A stretch of DNA of 64,000 nucleotides from NCBI GenBank assembly GCA_039105265.1, contig JAPFFF010000001.1, positions 2,542,001 to 2,606,000 on the forward strand, read 5' to 3'. The notes beneath the pieces were generated by a model that was given only the letters and a program-made list of their open reading frames with translations, was not told where the DNA came from and made no database searches. The stretch comes from Tritrichomonas musculus (lineage: Eukaryota; Parabasalia; Tritrichomonadida; Tritrichomonadidae). This document shows, piece by piece, positions 19,418 through 30,638 of the stretch. The translations under genes were made by a program, and so were the position numbers. The first letter of the stretch is position 1. Each line of letters starts with the position of its first letter.

Positions 19418-19924
19418 GATTCAAAAATATTGAAAAAATCTATTTAAAATTTTTGAAAGTATTGTCATAATCAATTCAATTTTTAAAATCATAATTTCTT
19501 ATTTATAAAATTATAAAATTATTATATATTATATTTATATATTTTAAAAAATTTTTTATATAATATAATTCGATAATTTTACTAAAAAATCACTTTTTAA
19601 TGAGAAAAACTCATTCATACTGCACCCTTAAAAAAATTTAAATTTTTAGAATAGCGATAACTTTTTATATAACTTATTCAAAAATTATTGTTTTGTTTTA
19701 TTACAATACAAACTTTTTCAAACATTTTATTTTTTAAATTTAATTTTTTTTTTGCAAATTTTTTAATTAGAAACAGATAAAAAAACATTTTTTTTACATT
19801 AAATATTTTCAATTAATATTTTTATACTTATAAAATATAATTAATTCTATATTTAAAATTTAAACCCCAATATATATGAAGATTAATCCAATTTTGATTG
19901 TAATTTTTTACAAATTTTAAATAA

Positions 19925-22900
19925 ATGGCAACGCCATCAAGCCAAGTATCTATAGATACTTCAAACAATGGTAGTGTTTCTCAATTATCTGCAAATTCAA
20001 AAAATGTATTTGATGAAGATTCATCTGCACAGCAATTTCAAGAATCATTTATATTTCCACTATTTTCTGAAATGTCGCGAGTTGTAAGCATTCCTTCAAT
20101 TATTTGTATTATTCAAATTATTATTCAAATAATACAGATCTTAACCACTAATATTTATATTTATAATATACATATTTGGAAATCAATTTCATCAGTACCA
20201 AAATTTTATCGTTATTTATCATGTATAGTAAATTTTGGAATTATTGAACTCGCTAGTAATAATCATACAGATAAAGATATTATATCTCAAGATGATTTTT
20301 ATGAATGCTGGCCATTATACATCGCAGTAATCATATATCTTGTTATAAATATTGTTTTTAACGCCTCTATTTTATTTTTTTACCGAAAAAAGAGGGTATT
20401 TTTAAAGTGGACGTTATATACATTGTCATTCTTTTTTTCAATACTTAATCCCATCGTTCTTCCACCAATTTGCGGTCTTGCTGGCTTTGCTATATGGCAA
20501 ATAGACAATCATCAATCGTCCTCCTCGATAGTTTATTTTGTAATATCATTTATATCAGCTATAATTCTTCTAACCGCCACAATTTTTTCCAATTATTTCA
20601 GTTGTCATTCAATATACATCTCAAACTCAATTGATTCGTGTTGGGATGCCCGTGTGAAGAATATTTTCATGTTTACGAACAGTCTTACATCTTTCTTAAC
20701 GTTCTCCTTAAATCCCTTTTCAAAACCGTTTTTTTTCACAGGTTTATTAATCTGTATGCTTCTCAATATTTATCAGTTGTATCTTATGTTCTATCTCCCC
20801 TTTATCAAGAAGCACATGAACACTTTAATGCAGTCGATTTCGATGCTCGCGATTTCGTCGATAATTGTGTCATTTGTCCATTATTTTACAACGGTTAATT
20901 CAATTATTTTGATCGTTATTCCGATAGCACTTTTTGTCATTTTTTTCATAGTTAATTTTTTCTTGGTCTCCTATCGTATTAACAAGATGCTGGCGAGAAT
21001 GGACGTCACTGATGACGATAAGCAAAAAAAGAACGACTTCATCGACTTTTTGAATAAAGGAAGTGATTCGTTAATTGTTTTTTCAATACAAATTGGAATT
21101 GAGTACTTGTCACCAATTTGTTACAACTACTCAATTATTAAGTACATATTAATGATTAATCCGTCATTAAAAGTTTTGTTTCCGATCCTCCAAATCACTG
21201 CAATGATACCTGCGCAGACCCAATTTCTATCCATTTTGCTCGGCAATCTTACTGCTAGTCGAGTATCATTCACACTTATCCAGAACTACATTTTTTATCA
21301 AGCACGAAAAGTCAATGTGATTAGGCAAAGTGTGTCATCGAAAGAAGAATTAAGCGAAGCAAAAATATTGCACAAAATGTCAGAGGAAACAATCTCACTT
21401 GTTCGTGGTTTTTGGGGTGAAATCACGCATACAAAAAATGTTATTTCAACTGCTTCTTTACGTTATTTTAAAAGTTCAACAAATCGTACTTCTTCGTCTT
21501 ATTTGGACGCTTTCGATCAGTTCCCTAGATCACAGAAGATTTACGACCAATATGTTCGTTTCTTGATTGAAGCAACTGGTGATTACAAAGGATCAATTCA
21601 ATACACGAAAAAGTTAATGTTGATTGAGAAAGGAAATCGTGTTGTACATGATTACGCCTTTCGTTCTTTCGCTAACGCATTCCCGAAATATTTGACTGAA
21701 AGGATTCTTGACTTGCATGGAATGTACATTGACAAAAGCATTCAAAACCAGTCAAATGAAAGCAACATGTTTTCTACAAATAACCTTTCTTCAGCATCAA
21801 CTTATGACACAACTAATTCTTATCATGATGATTTAATTGCATCAACCATTTTTGATCATAGTAAATTGAGACTGACTTTTCAAGAAATTGTCAAAAAGTC
21901 GTCAATGAAATCACTTGATTTCAATAGAATTTTGGCAATTTTCACTTTTTTGTTAGCTTGTGTGTTAATGCTTGTTTTGTTGTTTGTTATTCGTGACACG
22001 TCTGATAATTTGAATAGTCTTGTAAAAAGTATTACATTGACATCTAAATCATTGACTTCTATTCAATTCGCTGCCTTGTTGATTGGAACAAAAATTTATG
22101 AAACAATCAGATTTGTTGATGAACAATTCTTGATTGATACTATTTTAGAAGAGTTAGCCATTGAGAACACAAGTCTGCCTGACTATCCATCCATCTATAA
22201 CCAGCCATATGTAAAGTTGAATCAGCTAATTAAAAACATTCGATCTTATGTTAACGAAGAAATGACTCTCATTTATTCGAATCCTTCATTTCATGCTGGA
22301 GAAATCTTCATTTTAAATGAATGGAGTCCTGATATAGAGCATAAAGCTGCATATGAATGGAATTGGGCATTTCAAAGGGTTGATATTCCATTATCTTTGA
22401 GAGGAATCATTAACATGGCTTTGACTCAGATTGATAGAATATCTGCCTCTAATTATGACGAATGGGACACTGTTGTATTCAAGCTTGCTTGCTATAATGG
22501 CTTGTTAGTTAATGAAGGCTTTGATGCTCTATTTCAGAACATCTCTCAAGAAGGTATCAATCATTCGGATAATTATTCAAATGCCTTTGATGTCGTTGCT
22601 TATGCTTTATCAATCCTTTCTGTTATTCTTTTCTTCATCTTTCCAATTGTCAACTTTTCCTGTGTAATGAAAGAGTTCAAGTATCTTTCATCACTTCTTC
22701 GTGGCTTTAACAAAGAAGAAATTGAAGCTTCTTATAAGCCAATTTACTTGAAGCACCAACACCCTTTGCCAACAGGCACAGTTCATTCTGCACATGATTT
22801 CAGCATTGAAGTGTTCATAATACCATTCATTATATTTCTAATCACTGTTGATTGCATCTTTGTTGTTGTCTATTGTTGTCTGACTACAGAAGACTTCTTT

Positions 22901-24829
22901 GAACAATATTCACATATTTTTGAATGGTCGAATGGAGCTGCTCAAAGGGCTTCACTCATATTAAAGGTGATGGCTGCCCTTCACATTGATTACACCTATG
23001 ATACATGGAATCCTGCCGATTTGTATACGAATGAATCGATTGGAAAGCTAGATTTGAACCTCGAAGAGATCAAGAAATTCCAAGCATTAATTGACATAGA
23101 AGTGATTGGAATTGATAGTCGAATTGATGACTTTTATTATAAAGATCATTGCAGCAGCTTGAATGAATCATACGATTACGCAGAAATCGCTGATTGCCTT
23201 TCTGTCTCCAACCAGGTTCATAACGCAATCAGTCTGCTGAAAAGCATGAAGAAAGATTTCTGGGACGCATTTGATGTATTCAACACATTTGAGTACAATG
23301 CATTGATGTATAATATTGACAAAACCGTTTTTGATGAGTTCATATCATTCATGGATTATTTTGTCACTTTTTCAGAGAATATTACATCTGAGCATTTCAA
23401 TTCAATTTTAGTTATTTGCATTATTGGCATCATCATTCTTTTCGTGCTTTTCATTATTGAAAACACCTTAATAAACATGCTTTACAACTCATTTGAAGGA
23501 TTCAAACAGCTCATTTACACACTGCCTCCTGTTTCAATGTGCCAGAACACTTCGTTGATCAACTTTTTGGCACACAAAAAGTCGAAGAATGAAAACCAAT
23601 CGATTTCTGAGTTGGTCATAAACAACTCTCAGATGGGAATCATCACCATTAATGAAAGCCTGACCATTCAGACGATTAATCCAGTCTTCACAAAGATGAC
23701 CGGAATTTCGTCACACAAATTGTTGGGACAATCGATTGCATTTCTTGTTCCAGTTCCATCGAATGAACAAGGCAGCATCTCATTTGAAAGGTCAGCTTTT
23801 TATGACGCCATCAATGAAATGCGAAGCAACGGGTCAAACACAGATTCTTACAGTGTTAAGATAAAGATAAGGAAAGATGATTTGAGTGTCATTCATGTTA
23901 ATTCAAACATGATAAAAATAGTCGATTCATCGAACTCTTTCAAAGGCGTCATTATCATAATGAAAGACGATGAAGAAAAGGTCGAATTGAAGAAGAAATT
24001 GGAACAAGAAAGATTGAACACAATGAACCTCATAAAAGTGCTCATTCCAAACGGTGCCTTAAGTTCAGTGAAAGGCAAGAAACAGTCAGTCTTTTACAAG
24101 GCTGATGAAGCATCATTGATGTTCATTGAAATTGACGGTTTGACAGAATGTATCTCAATTATGTCACCGAAAACAATGATGGAAATATTGGACCAAATAT
24201 ACGACGGTTTTGAAGAGACATTGAAAAAGTTCAATTCAATCTCAATGATCCGTTGGGAGAACAACTTGTTAACCGCCGTTTCTGGACTTTTTGATAACGT
24301 CGGCGATTTCAAAACATTGGCTTTTGAAACGGCTTCTTTCTTGATCGAATTGACTCGTAATTTGGAGGAGAAAAATATCCAAATTAACACTGATTTCCAC
24401 TTGAGACTCGGCGCACATATCGGAGGACCAGTAACAGGATTCATCAAGGACCCAACAAATCCTTATTTCGAGTTAAGAAGCCCTGCATTCAAGTACATAA
24501 ATGCAATGAAAGAAAACGCTCCTTTAGACCAGCCACAGCTAACCGAGTCAATTGCAAAGCATCTCGATTTGAGCATCTTCGACATCTCTAACAAGTCGGT
24601 CATTGACTGCGGCGATGAGAAGGTGAACGTTTATTTTGCTAAGTTTAAAGAGGAGTACAAAGTGCCAGTGAAAAATATAATGGACGTGAACTCTATCAAT
24701 TCTGTCAATTCTGACGATTTGATTGAAAATAATATGGTATCAAAGGTAGAAGAGAACCCTCAAATAGACGAAAATGTAATTGATTATCAAATCCAAATAG
24801 ATGAGAACCAAAAAGTTGAAGATAACTAA
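19925..24829 (+). CDS. Large membrane protein with PAS and nucleotide-cyclase homology domains
   Basis: A 1634-residue protein. About ten hydrophobic segments lie within residues 45-430. Single spans follow near 670-690, 905-925, 968-992 and 1165-1185, separated by large loops. A PAS domain occupies about 1236-1350 (GIITINESLTIQTINPVFTK). A class III cyclase homology domain occupies about 1395-1545 (LMFIEIDGLTE, TAVSGLFD, LRLGAHIGGPVTGF). Trichomonads encode a large family with this plan. The catalytic residues are degraded: the first metal Asp site reads IEIDG, the second (normally GDAYMAVSG) reads ENNLLTAVSG, and the later WGDxVNxAxR block is absent. Cyclase activity is therefore doubtful; it may be a sensor, a pseudoenzyme or a partner of an active cyclase. 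The C-terminal 60 residues are acidic and disordered. The stop lies in a poly-A run. Confidence 0.85.
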   Translation: MATPSSQVSIDTSNNGSVSQLSANSKNVFDEDSSAQQFQESFIFPLFSEMSRVVSIPSIICIIQIIIQIIQILTTNIYIYNIHIWKSISSVPKFYRYLSCIVNFGIIELASNNHTDKDIISQDDFYECWPLYIAVIIYLVINIVFNASILFFYRKKRVFLKWTLYTLSFFFSILNPIVLPPICGLAGFAIWQIDNHQSSSSIVYFVISFISAIILLTATIFSNYFSCHSIYISNSIDSCWDARVKNIFMFTNSLTSFLTFSLNPFSKPFFFTGLLICMLLNIYQLYLMFYLPFIKKHMNTLMQSISMLAISSIIVSFVHYFTTVNSIILIVIPIALFVIFFIVNFFLVSYRINKMLARMDVTDDDKQKKNDFIDFLNKGSDSLIVFSIQIGIEYLSPICYNYSIIKYILMINPSLKVLFPILQITAMIPAQTQFLSILLGNLTASRVSFTLIQNYIFYQARKVNVIRQSVSSKEELSEAKILHKMSEETISLVRGFWGEITHTKNVISTASLRYFKSSTNRTSSSYLDAFDQFPRSQKIYDQYVRFLIEATGDYKGSIQYTKKLMLIEKGNRVVHDYAFRSFANAFPKYLTERILDLHGMYIDKSIQNQSNESNMFSTNNLSSASTYDTTNSYHDDLIASTIFDHSKLRLTFQEIVKKSSMKSLDFNRILAIFTFLLACVLMLVLLFVIRDTSDNLNSLVKSITLTSKSLTSIQFAALLIGTKIYETIRFVDEQFLIDTILEELAIENTSLPDYPSIYNQPYVKLNQLIKNIRSYVNEEMTLIYSNPSFHAGEIFILNEWSPDIEHKAAYEWNWAFQRVDIPLSLRGIINMALTQIDRISASNYDEWDTVVFKLACYNGLLVNEGFDALFQNISQEGINHSDNYSNAFDVVAYALSILSVILFFIFPIVNFSCVMKEFKYLSSLLRGFNKEEIEASYKPIYLKHQHPLPTGTVHSAHDFSIEVFIIPFIIFLITVDCIFVVVYCCLTTEDFFEQYSHIFEWSNGAAQRASLILKVMAALHIDYTYDTWNPADLYTNESIGKLDLNLEEIKKFQALIDIEVIGIDSRIDDFYYKDHCSSLNESYDYAEIADCLSVSNQVHNAISLLKSMKKDFWDAFDVFNTFEYNALMYNIDKTVFDEFISFMDYFVTFSENITSEHFNSILVICIIGIIILFVLFIIENTLINMLYNSFEGFKQLIYTLPPVSMCQNTSLINFLAHKKSKNENQSISELVINNSQMGIITINESLTIQTINPVFTKMTGISSHKLLGQSIAFLVPVPSNEQGSISFERSAFYDAINEMRSNGSNTDSYSVKIKIRKDDLSVIHVNSNMIKIVDSSNSFKGVIIIMKDDEEKVELKKKLEQERLNTMNLIKVLIPNGALSSVKGKKQSVFYKADEASLMFIEIDGLTECISIMSPKTMMEILDQIYDGFEETLKKFNSISMIRWENNLLTAVSGLFDNVGDFKTLAFETASFLIELTRNLEEKNIQINTDFHLRLGAHIGGPVTGFIKDPTNPYFELRSPAFKYINAMKENAPLDQPQLTESIAKHLDLSIFDISNKSVIDCGDEKVNVYFAKFKEEYKVPVKNIMDVNSINSVNSDDLIENNMVSKVEENPQIDENVIDYQIQIDENQKVEDN

Positions 24830-24995
24830 AAAAAAAAAAAAAAGATGGAGAGTTAATTTGTGTATTCAAAAGTTGAATATTCTTTGGGTTACTTAGATCA
24901 TTCATTATATTGAAACTTATTATTTGTTTACAAGATTTGATGATATTACTTCGGAAGTTTGCTTATTTTCTTTTGTTTATTGTTATTTTTCTTTT

Positions 24996-24998
<3 letters not shown>

Positions 24999-25035
<37 letters not shown>
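24999..25035. repeat. Poly-T tract at the left junction of element A
   Basis: A run of 37 T immediately before the first base of element A. A matching T run follows its other end (33053-33085), so the target was homopolymeric and the duplication length cannot be read. Confidence 0.8.
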
Positions 25036-25036
<1 letters not shown>

Positions 25037-25206
25037 GGCTTCAGTAAAAATCACCCCCTCAATTTCACTTAACGGCCAATTTGCCCTTCAAATCAACTGG
25101 TGAAAAGTGCGATGTTTACTTCATTTCGCACTTTTCACCTTTGGTAGTATTCAATTTACTTCATTTTTTATTCAATTTTATAAATTCATTTTACACTTTT
25201 CACCAG
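25036..25206. repeat. Left TIR of element A (171 bp)
   Basis: Inverted match of 32882-33052. It contains an internal hairpin with arms GGTGAAAAGTGCGA/TCGCACTTTTCACC and a further copy of TTTTCACCAG at the inner edge, likely transposase-binding repeats. Confidence 0.9.
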
Positions 25207-26481
25207 AATTCAAAATATTTCGAAAAATAAAATATAAATATTATATGAGAAATTAAAACTTATCAAAAAAATATTTTAAAAATAAGCTATTAGGAATCAT
25301 AAGAAATTAATATTTAAAAATAGTTCCTTTTTATTAAAAATTGAAAATCTGTATATAATGGAGATATTATAAAATTAAGTATTTGACCATTTTTTAGATT
25401 AAATGTTAATATAAAAGATTAGTAAAAGTGAATATGATATTAAAATAAAATAAAATTGAATTTAAAAAGATTTAAAATATATCAAATATTTGAGGTTTTT
25501 CATAATTCAAAAAATCCAGTAAAATTATTCAAAAAAATCGTTATAAACACCTCCTATTATATTATTTTTGAGTAATTCTCAAAAAAATTGTAGAATTATT
25601 AGCTATTATAATTTTCATTAAAAATAATTATGATATTGATGTATATTATAAAAAAGATTTATTTACGATATTTTACAATTGAATTAAGTTTCGAAAAAGA
25701 AAATTTCAAAGGGAAATTAGATTTTATTTTGGTGATAAATTAAATAAAAATTGAATGGTTATTACACATTTAAATTGAAATAAATAAAATAATTGCAAAC
25801 GTATATATAAGTCAATAAATTATAAACGCATTGAGAATAAAAAAATTTAAAATTTTTTTAACTTGAATTAATTATTTGTGATCAATGAGATTCTTTTCTT
25901 CGAATTAAAAAATAAATCAATTTGGAATTCATAGATTTACAAAAATGATATAGAAATTTTGTTAATAAATCGTTTTTATGCTTCTGAATTGCAATCGAAT
26001 ATACATTGAATTTTTCAATAAAATCAATTTTTGAGGGGAATGGAAATATCATTCATTCTTCAAATACTGAAAGAATTTTGATTTTTTTGATTATTAAGAA
26101 ATATCCGATAACTACTTCATCATATGAATATAAATTATTTTTATCATAATGTATATTAAATATATAAAATATATAATATTCATCTTATTTTTTTTATTTT
26201 TATTATTATTTTAAATACATTTAAATTAATATATATTTTAAAAATTGTTTTGCTTTTTTAAAATTTCTAATGAATGTAAAAAAATTTAGATATTCGCATT
26301 TTATATTTTTGCTTTTTCTTCTCAATTATTTTCCGATCAATTGAAAAAATGAGAGGATTTGAATGCCTTCTCAATGAAATTACCTAACATTATCAGCTGT
26401 TTAAAAAACTTATCTTTAGTAACTCCCCGTCATTTTTTTAAAAAACTTTCGATATAATGCATTAAAACAGAAATCGAAGTC

Positions 26482-26514
<33 letters not shown>

Positions 26515-27559
26515 AATTGAATATTTTATTTAAGACATTAATCAAAAATCGGGCTCCGTCCAGCTCTATGTTTTTTAGTACAGTTTTAATATAGCGCCTT
26601 ACTTTTTTCTCGATTTTCTTCGTCATATGTTTTTTGAGCGATGTATTTTTTTCTCAATCCCTAAGTAAATTATTGCAATACTTCTAATTTAACATTAAAA
26701 AAAATTAAATTTCTGATAATTTTTTTCTTGTTTTTAGTTTTTTCTATGAAATAATTATTCTTATTTTTTTTTTTTTTTAAGAACAGGAAATGAAAATAAT
26801 ATAATTTAAAACAGCAGTATCATGTTATAATTTATTGTGAATATTGATGAGTTGTATTGTTGGCATTTAAAATTGAATAATCTCATTCATTGAAATTGAA
26901 AAGCTGGATTATGTTCATTTTTTGCATAAAAGCAATATATAATATTTTTTCAAACATATTTGATTAATGTAGCACATTAAAATCCATGGATTTAGGGCGG
27001 AATAATCGTTGAATAGTTACCATGGTTAGATGGCTTATATTAGTTTTTATTATTAATTATTCATTATTATATTTATAAACCTATTTTAATAAAATATAAT
27101 TTATTATATATTAAGATATTTGAATTTAAAATTTTTTTCAGAATATTCAATTTTTTGATTTGTATAAAAGATGATTAAAAAAAAAAAATAAATATGTTTA
27201 TATTTATAATCAATCATTTATTTTTTGAAATAATGTAAAAAATAAATTGTAATAAAGTTGATGATTTATTAAAACTATTCAAAAAATAGTTTTATTTATA
27301 TAATATTAGAAAATTCATTTAATTAATATTATGTATTAAATGGGAAGTCGAAAATGAGCTCGTAGCGAGCTATGTTAGGATTGGAGATAGTAGAGACCAC
27401 ACCATAACGTATATTACTATAATTGAACAAAAAAAAATGTTTGATATGAATAATATTGAATAAGTAAGCATAATCTATATACATTTCTGAGTAAAAAATA
27501 GTGTTGATATCATTAATGTTGTAAATTTTTTAATCAAAATAATACTTAATGATATCATA

Positions 27560-28142
27560 GGTGGAGTTAGATCTGAGCAAATGATAAAGATGCGCGTCAT
27601 AATTTTCTCTATTAATGGAATATCTGCATATTAAATAAATATTTATGAAACATAATTAATATTTATTGAATTATATTAACTCACAAATGAAATATAATAG
27701 AGTATAATGGCCAGTAAATGAAATATAATGTAGAATGATAGTTTATAAATGATATAAAAAGGAATATTTTTCAATGTATTTGTTTAAAAGTAAAATAAGA
27801 TTGAGATTATTGAAATATAAGAAAAAAAGGTGGTATTTAAAGGAGATATATTGCATTATAATGGAGATTAAATGAAATATGATGTAATACAATGACGCAG
27901 AAATGAAAAATAATGCAATATAATGATCAACAATTGAAATATAGTTCTGTATAATGATTTACAAGAGGAATATGAATCAAAATTTGGCAATATACAGGGA
28001 AACATTTGAAATATGACGCATTTCAATGTGATAAAAGGACACATAAAAGCTGTATGTCAATGACAACTATGAATTGAAATCAGAATATAATGCAAAAATT
28101 GCAACCCTCGAAGCTAGAATGGCCACTCTTGAGTCAACATAA
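27560..28142 (+). pseudogene. Decayed coiled-coil gene remnant in element A
   Basis: The region repeats AAATGAAATATAATG-type units. In broken frames it encodes heptad-like segments such as YNDLQEEYESKF and YNAKIATLEARMATLEST, ending at TAA 28140-28142. The same remnant is in copy B, inverted, at about 56050-56630. It is probably the tail of a coiled-coil gene once carried by this family. Confidence 0.35.
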
Positions 28143-30638
28143 AAATAATTACATTTTAGAAGTGATTGTTATTTTTATGTATTAAAAATAATAATTATTA
28201 TAATTGAACCTATCCCTAGAGAGATCGAAGGTGATATCAGGCCTGGGTAGATGTTAAGGACGCACAACCTAACGTATTACAATCACAGATAAGTAAAATA
28301 TTAAAGTATTAACAATTGTATCAAATGATGATAATCCAATATAAAGTAAATTACCTATTAGCAAATAAATAATATTACAATTTCCAAATAGATAGGCTAA
28401 ATGTAATGTCTATCAATATATTTTTAAGTAATAAACTTACACCGTAAACTTTAAAAAATAAGATACAGATTTCATAATCCAAAATAAAATCAAAATTCCA
28501 GAATATTTTGACTTTTTGATGCATTATACAAAAATATTATAAATGATACTCTCAAAAAAGATTAATATTTACTTATTTATTTATAATTTTATTGAGATAA
28601 ATGCAAATTAAAAAAAAAAAAAAATATTATTTAAATAACCGTTATTATTTGAAATTTTTATTAATCTTTTATCTCTAAATAAATATAAATATATCATGAT
28701 TATAATTGGATATTTATTATAGAAAGAATATTATTATACAAATAATATATTAAATGTAATGTAAATCTAGGAATATCAAAAATATTTTCAAACTATTTTA
28801 AATAACATGTAAAGTATTCAAAAATAACAATGGGAAAACGAATATTATCTTGAAATAAAAATAATGACAAGCATTATTTTATAATTATTTGAAATATATT
28901 TATTTTAAAAATAATAAAATATAATATTGCAATATAGAATTATTAATTTTTATAATTTTCAAGATTATTATCAATTTAAATTTAAATTTTTATATTATAA
29001 TATATTAATAAGAAGCAATTGTAAGAATAATATGCTTAAAATGTTTTTGGAATCTTCAAATTAAATTTTAATAATCATGAATAAAAAGAAACTAGGTTAT
29101 TTCATTAACCATATAAACTTTAAGATTTAATATAAATCTTCAGTTAAAAATTAAAATCTTTAATTTGGATAAATAAAATCTGGACTTAAAAATATATTTA
29201 GAATTGTTGTTTTGAAATAATAAATATAATTTATTCTTTAAATATTTCATTTATAAAATTAATTATTGATTTTAATTTATTTTACTTCATTTTTTATCGA
29301 GAAAAAGATAAAATAAGATTTGAAATCATTATATTCATTTCATTCAAATTCATTCAATTTGGTTATATTAAAGATACATGGTGTAAAATACAAATCAAAT
29401 AAGAATTAAATATTTTATTAATATATTATAATTTTATTTTCTGAAAACTTATTTTCGGTTAATAATTAAAATTGATATAAATTTTAATCTATGTTCACAA
29501 AAATTTCAGATGATTATTTTATACACTACACAAATGTTTAATAAATCAAACTTTTCAAAAATACTTTGATTTATTTTGTATATTAGTTAAAAAAAGAATA
29601 CATTTAAATTTCAAATCATCAAACTTCAAATTAATATAAAAGATAATAAATAATTCATATTTCATACTCATTAATTCTTAACTGATATATTTGAATATAA
29701 CCATTTATAAAAATACGTTTTGAATTTTTTGAAAATCGTTTTTTGAGAAATAAAATAATATAAATTTTTAAATCTTTTTAATAACTTTTAATTTAAAATA
29801 TTAAAATGATTATTTAAATACTGTTATATATACATTCAATATATTTAAAGTATAATTTAGTAACATAAGTATTTTTGGTAAATATACTAAAAAGCATTAA
29901 AATATAAAATTTATAACAATCAGAAATATTGAGATAAAAAAAATTGAAAACATTCAAAAATATTCAAAACAATATTTAAAACGTACAAATTTAATTCAAT
30001 TATCAATTCTCGAATATCATATTATATAAAATTATTTATTCAATTTTTTTTAAACACCCAAAATCTATTCCTACTTGCAAATATTAATTTTGAATTAGAT
30101 ACTATAATATTCCAAATTACCTCAAATCAATGTGAAGTTTAATTTTTTATTCAAAAAATAATTAAATTCACGTGAAAAACAATGTTACTCCATATTATTA
30201 TTCTAAAATGAATCATAATAAACCAATTCAAAGGTAAAATATTACAAAAAACACTATATCATCATTTTCTCAAATATCTAAGCTACCTCTCAAAAAATAT
30301 GCTCATTTTTATATTTTATGAATAAACAATTAGTATTAATTATTAAATTAAGAATTTTTTTAGAATTGAAAAAAGTAAATAATCCTTAAATAATTATTTA
30401 AAGAAAAATTGATTTTTTTTGCATTTATTAATAATATAATACTTACACAAACGCATTTTATATTATTCACACTTATTTATTACTTTCATTAGCCAAATAT
30501 TTTATCATTTTATTTTTAGTTAAACCAAATTCTTTAGAATTAAAATAATAATTACTTTTAAATCATTAAATTTTACCGGTAATATTCATTTTTCATTTTT
30601 TCAATTATTAAATGATTTTTTAAAAGTTTTTTTCTTAA

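Larger units (their letters stand above)
17625..19627. mobile_element. TTAA-target DNA transposon, family X, copy 1
   Basis: Bounded by TTAA on both sides (17621-17624, 19628-19631) with terminal inverted repeats GGGTGYAGTATGAA. A second copy in the opposite orientation lies at 53108-54718. Copy 1 is 2003 bp and copy 2 is 1611 bp. The 392-bp difference equals the 383-bp element inserted at 17738-18120 plus its 9-bp target duplication. TTAA targets are typical of piggyBac-type transposases. There is no transposase gene, so it is non-autonomous. A 66-residue ORF is conserved in both copies. Confidence 0.85.
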
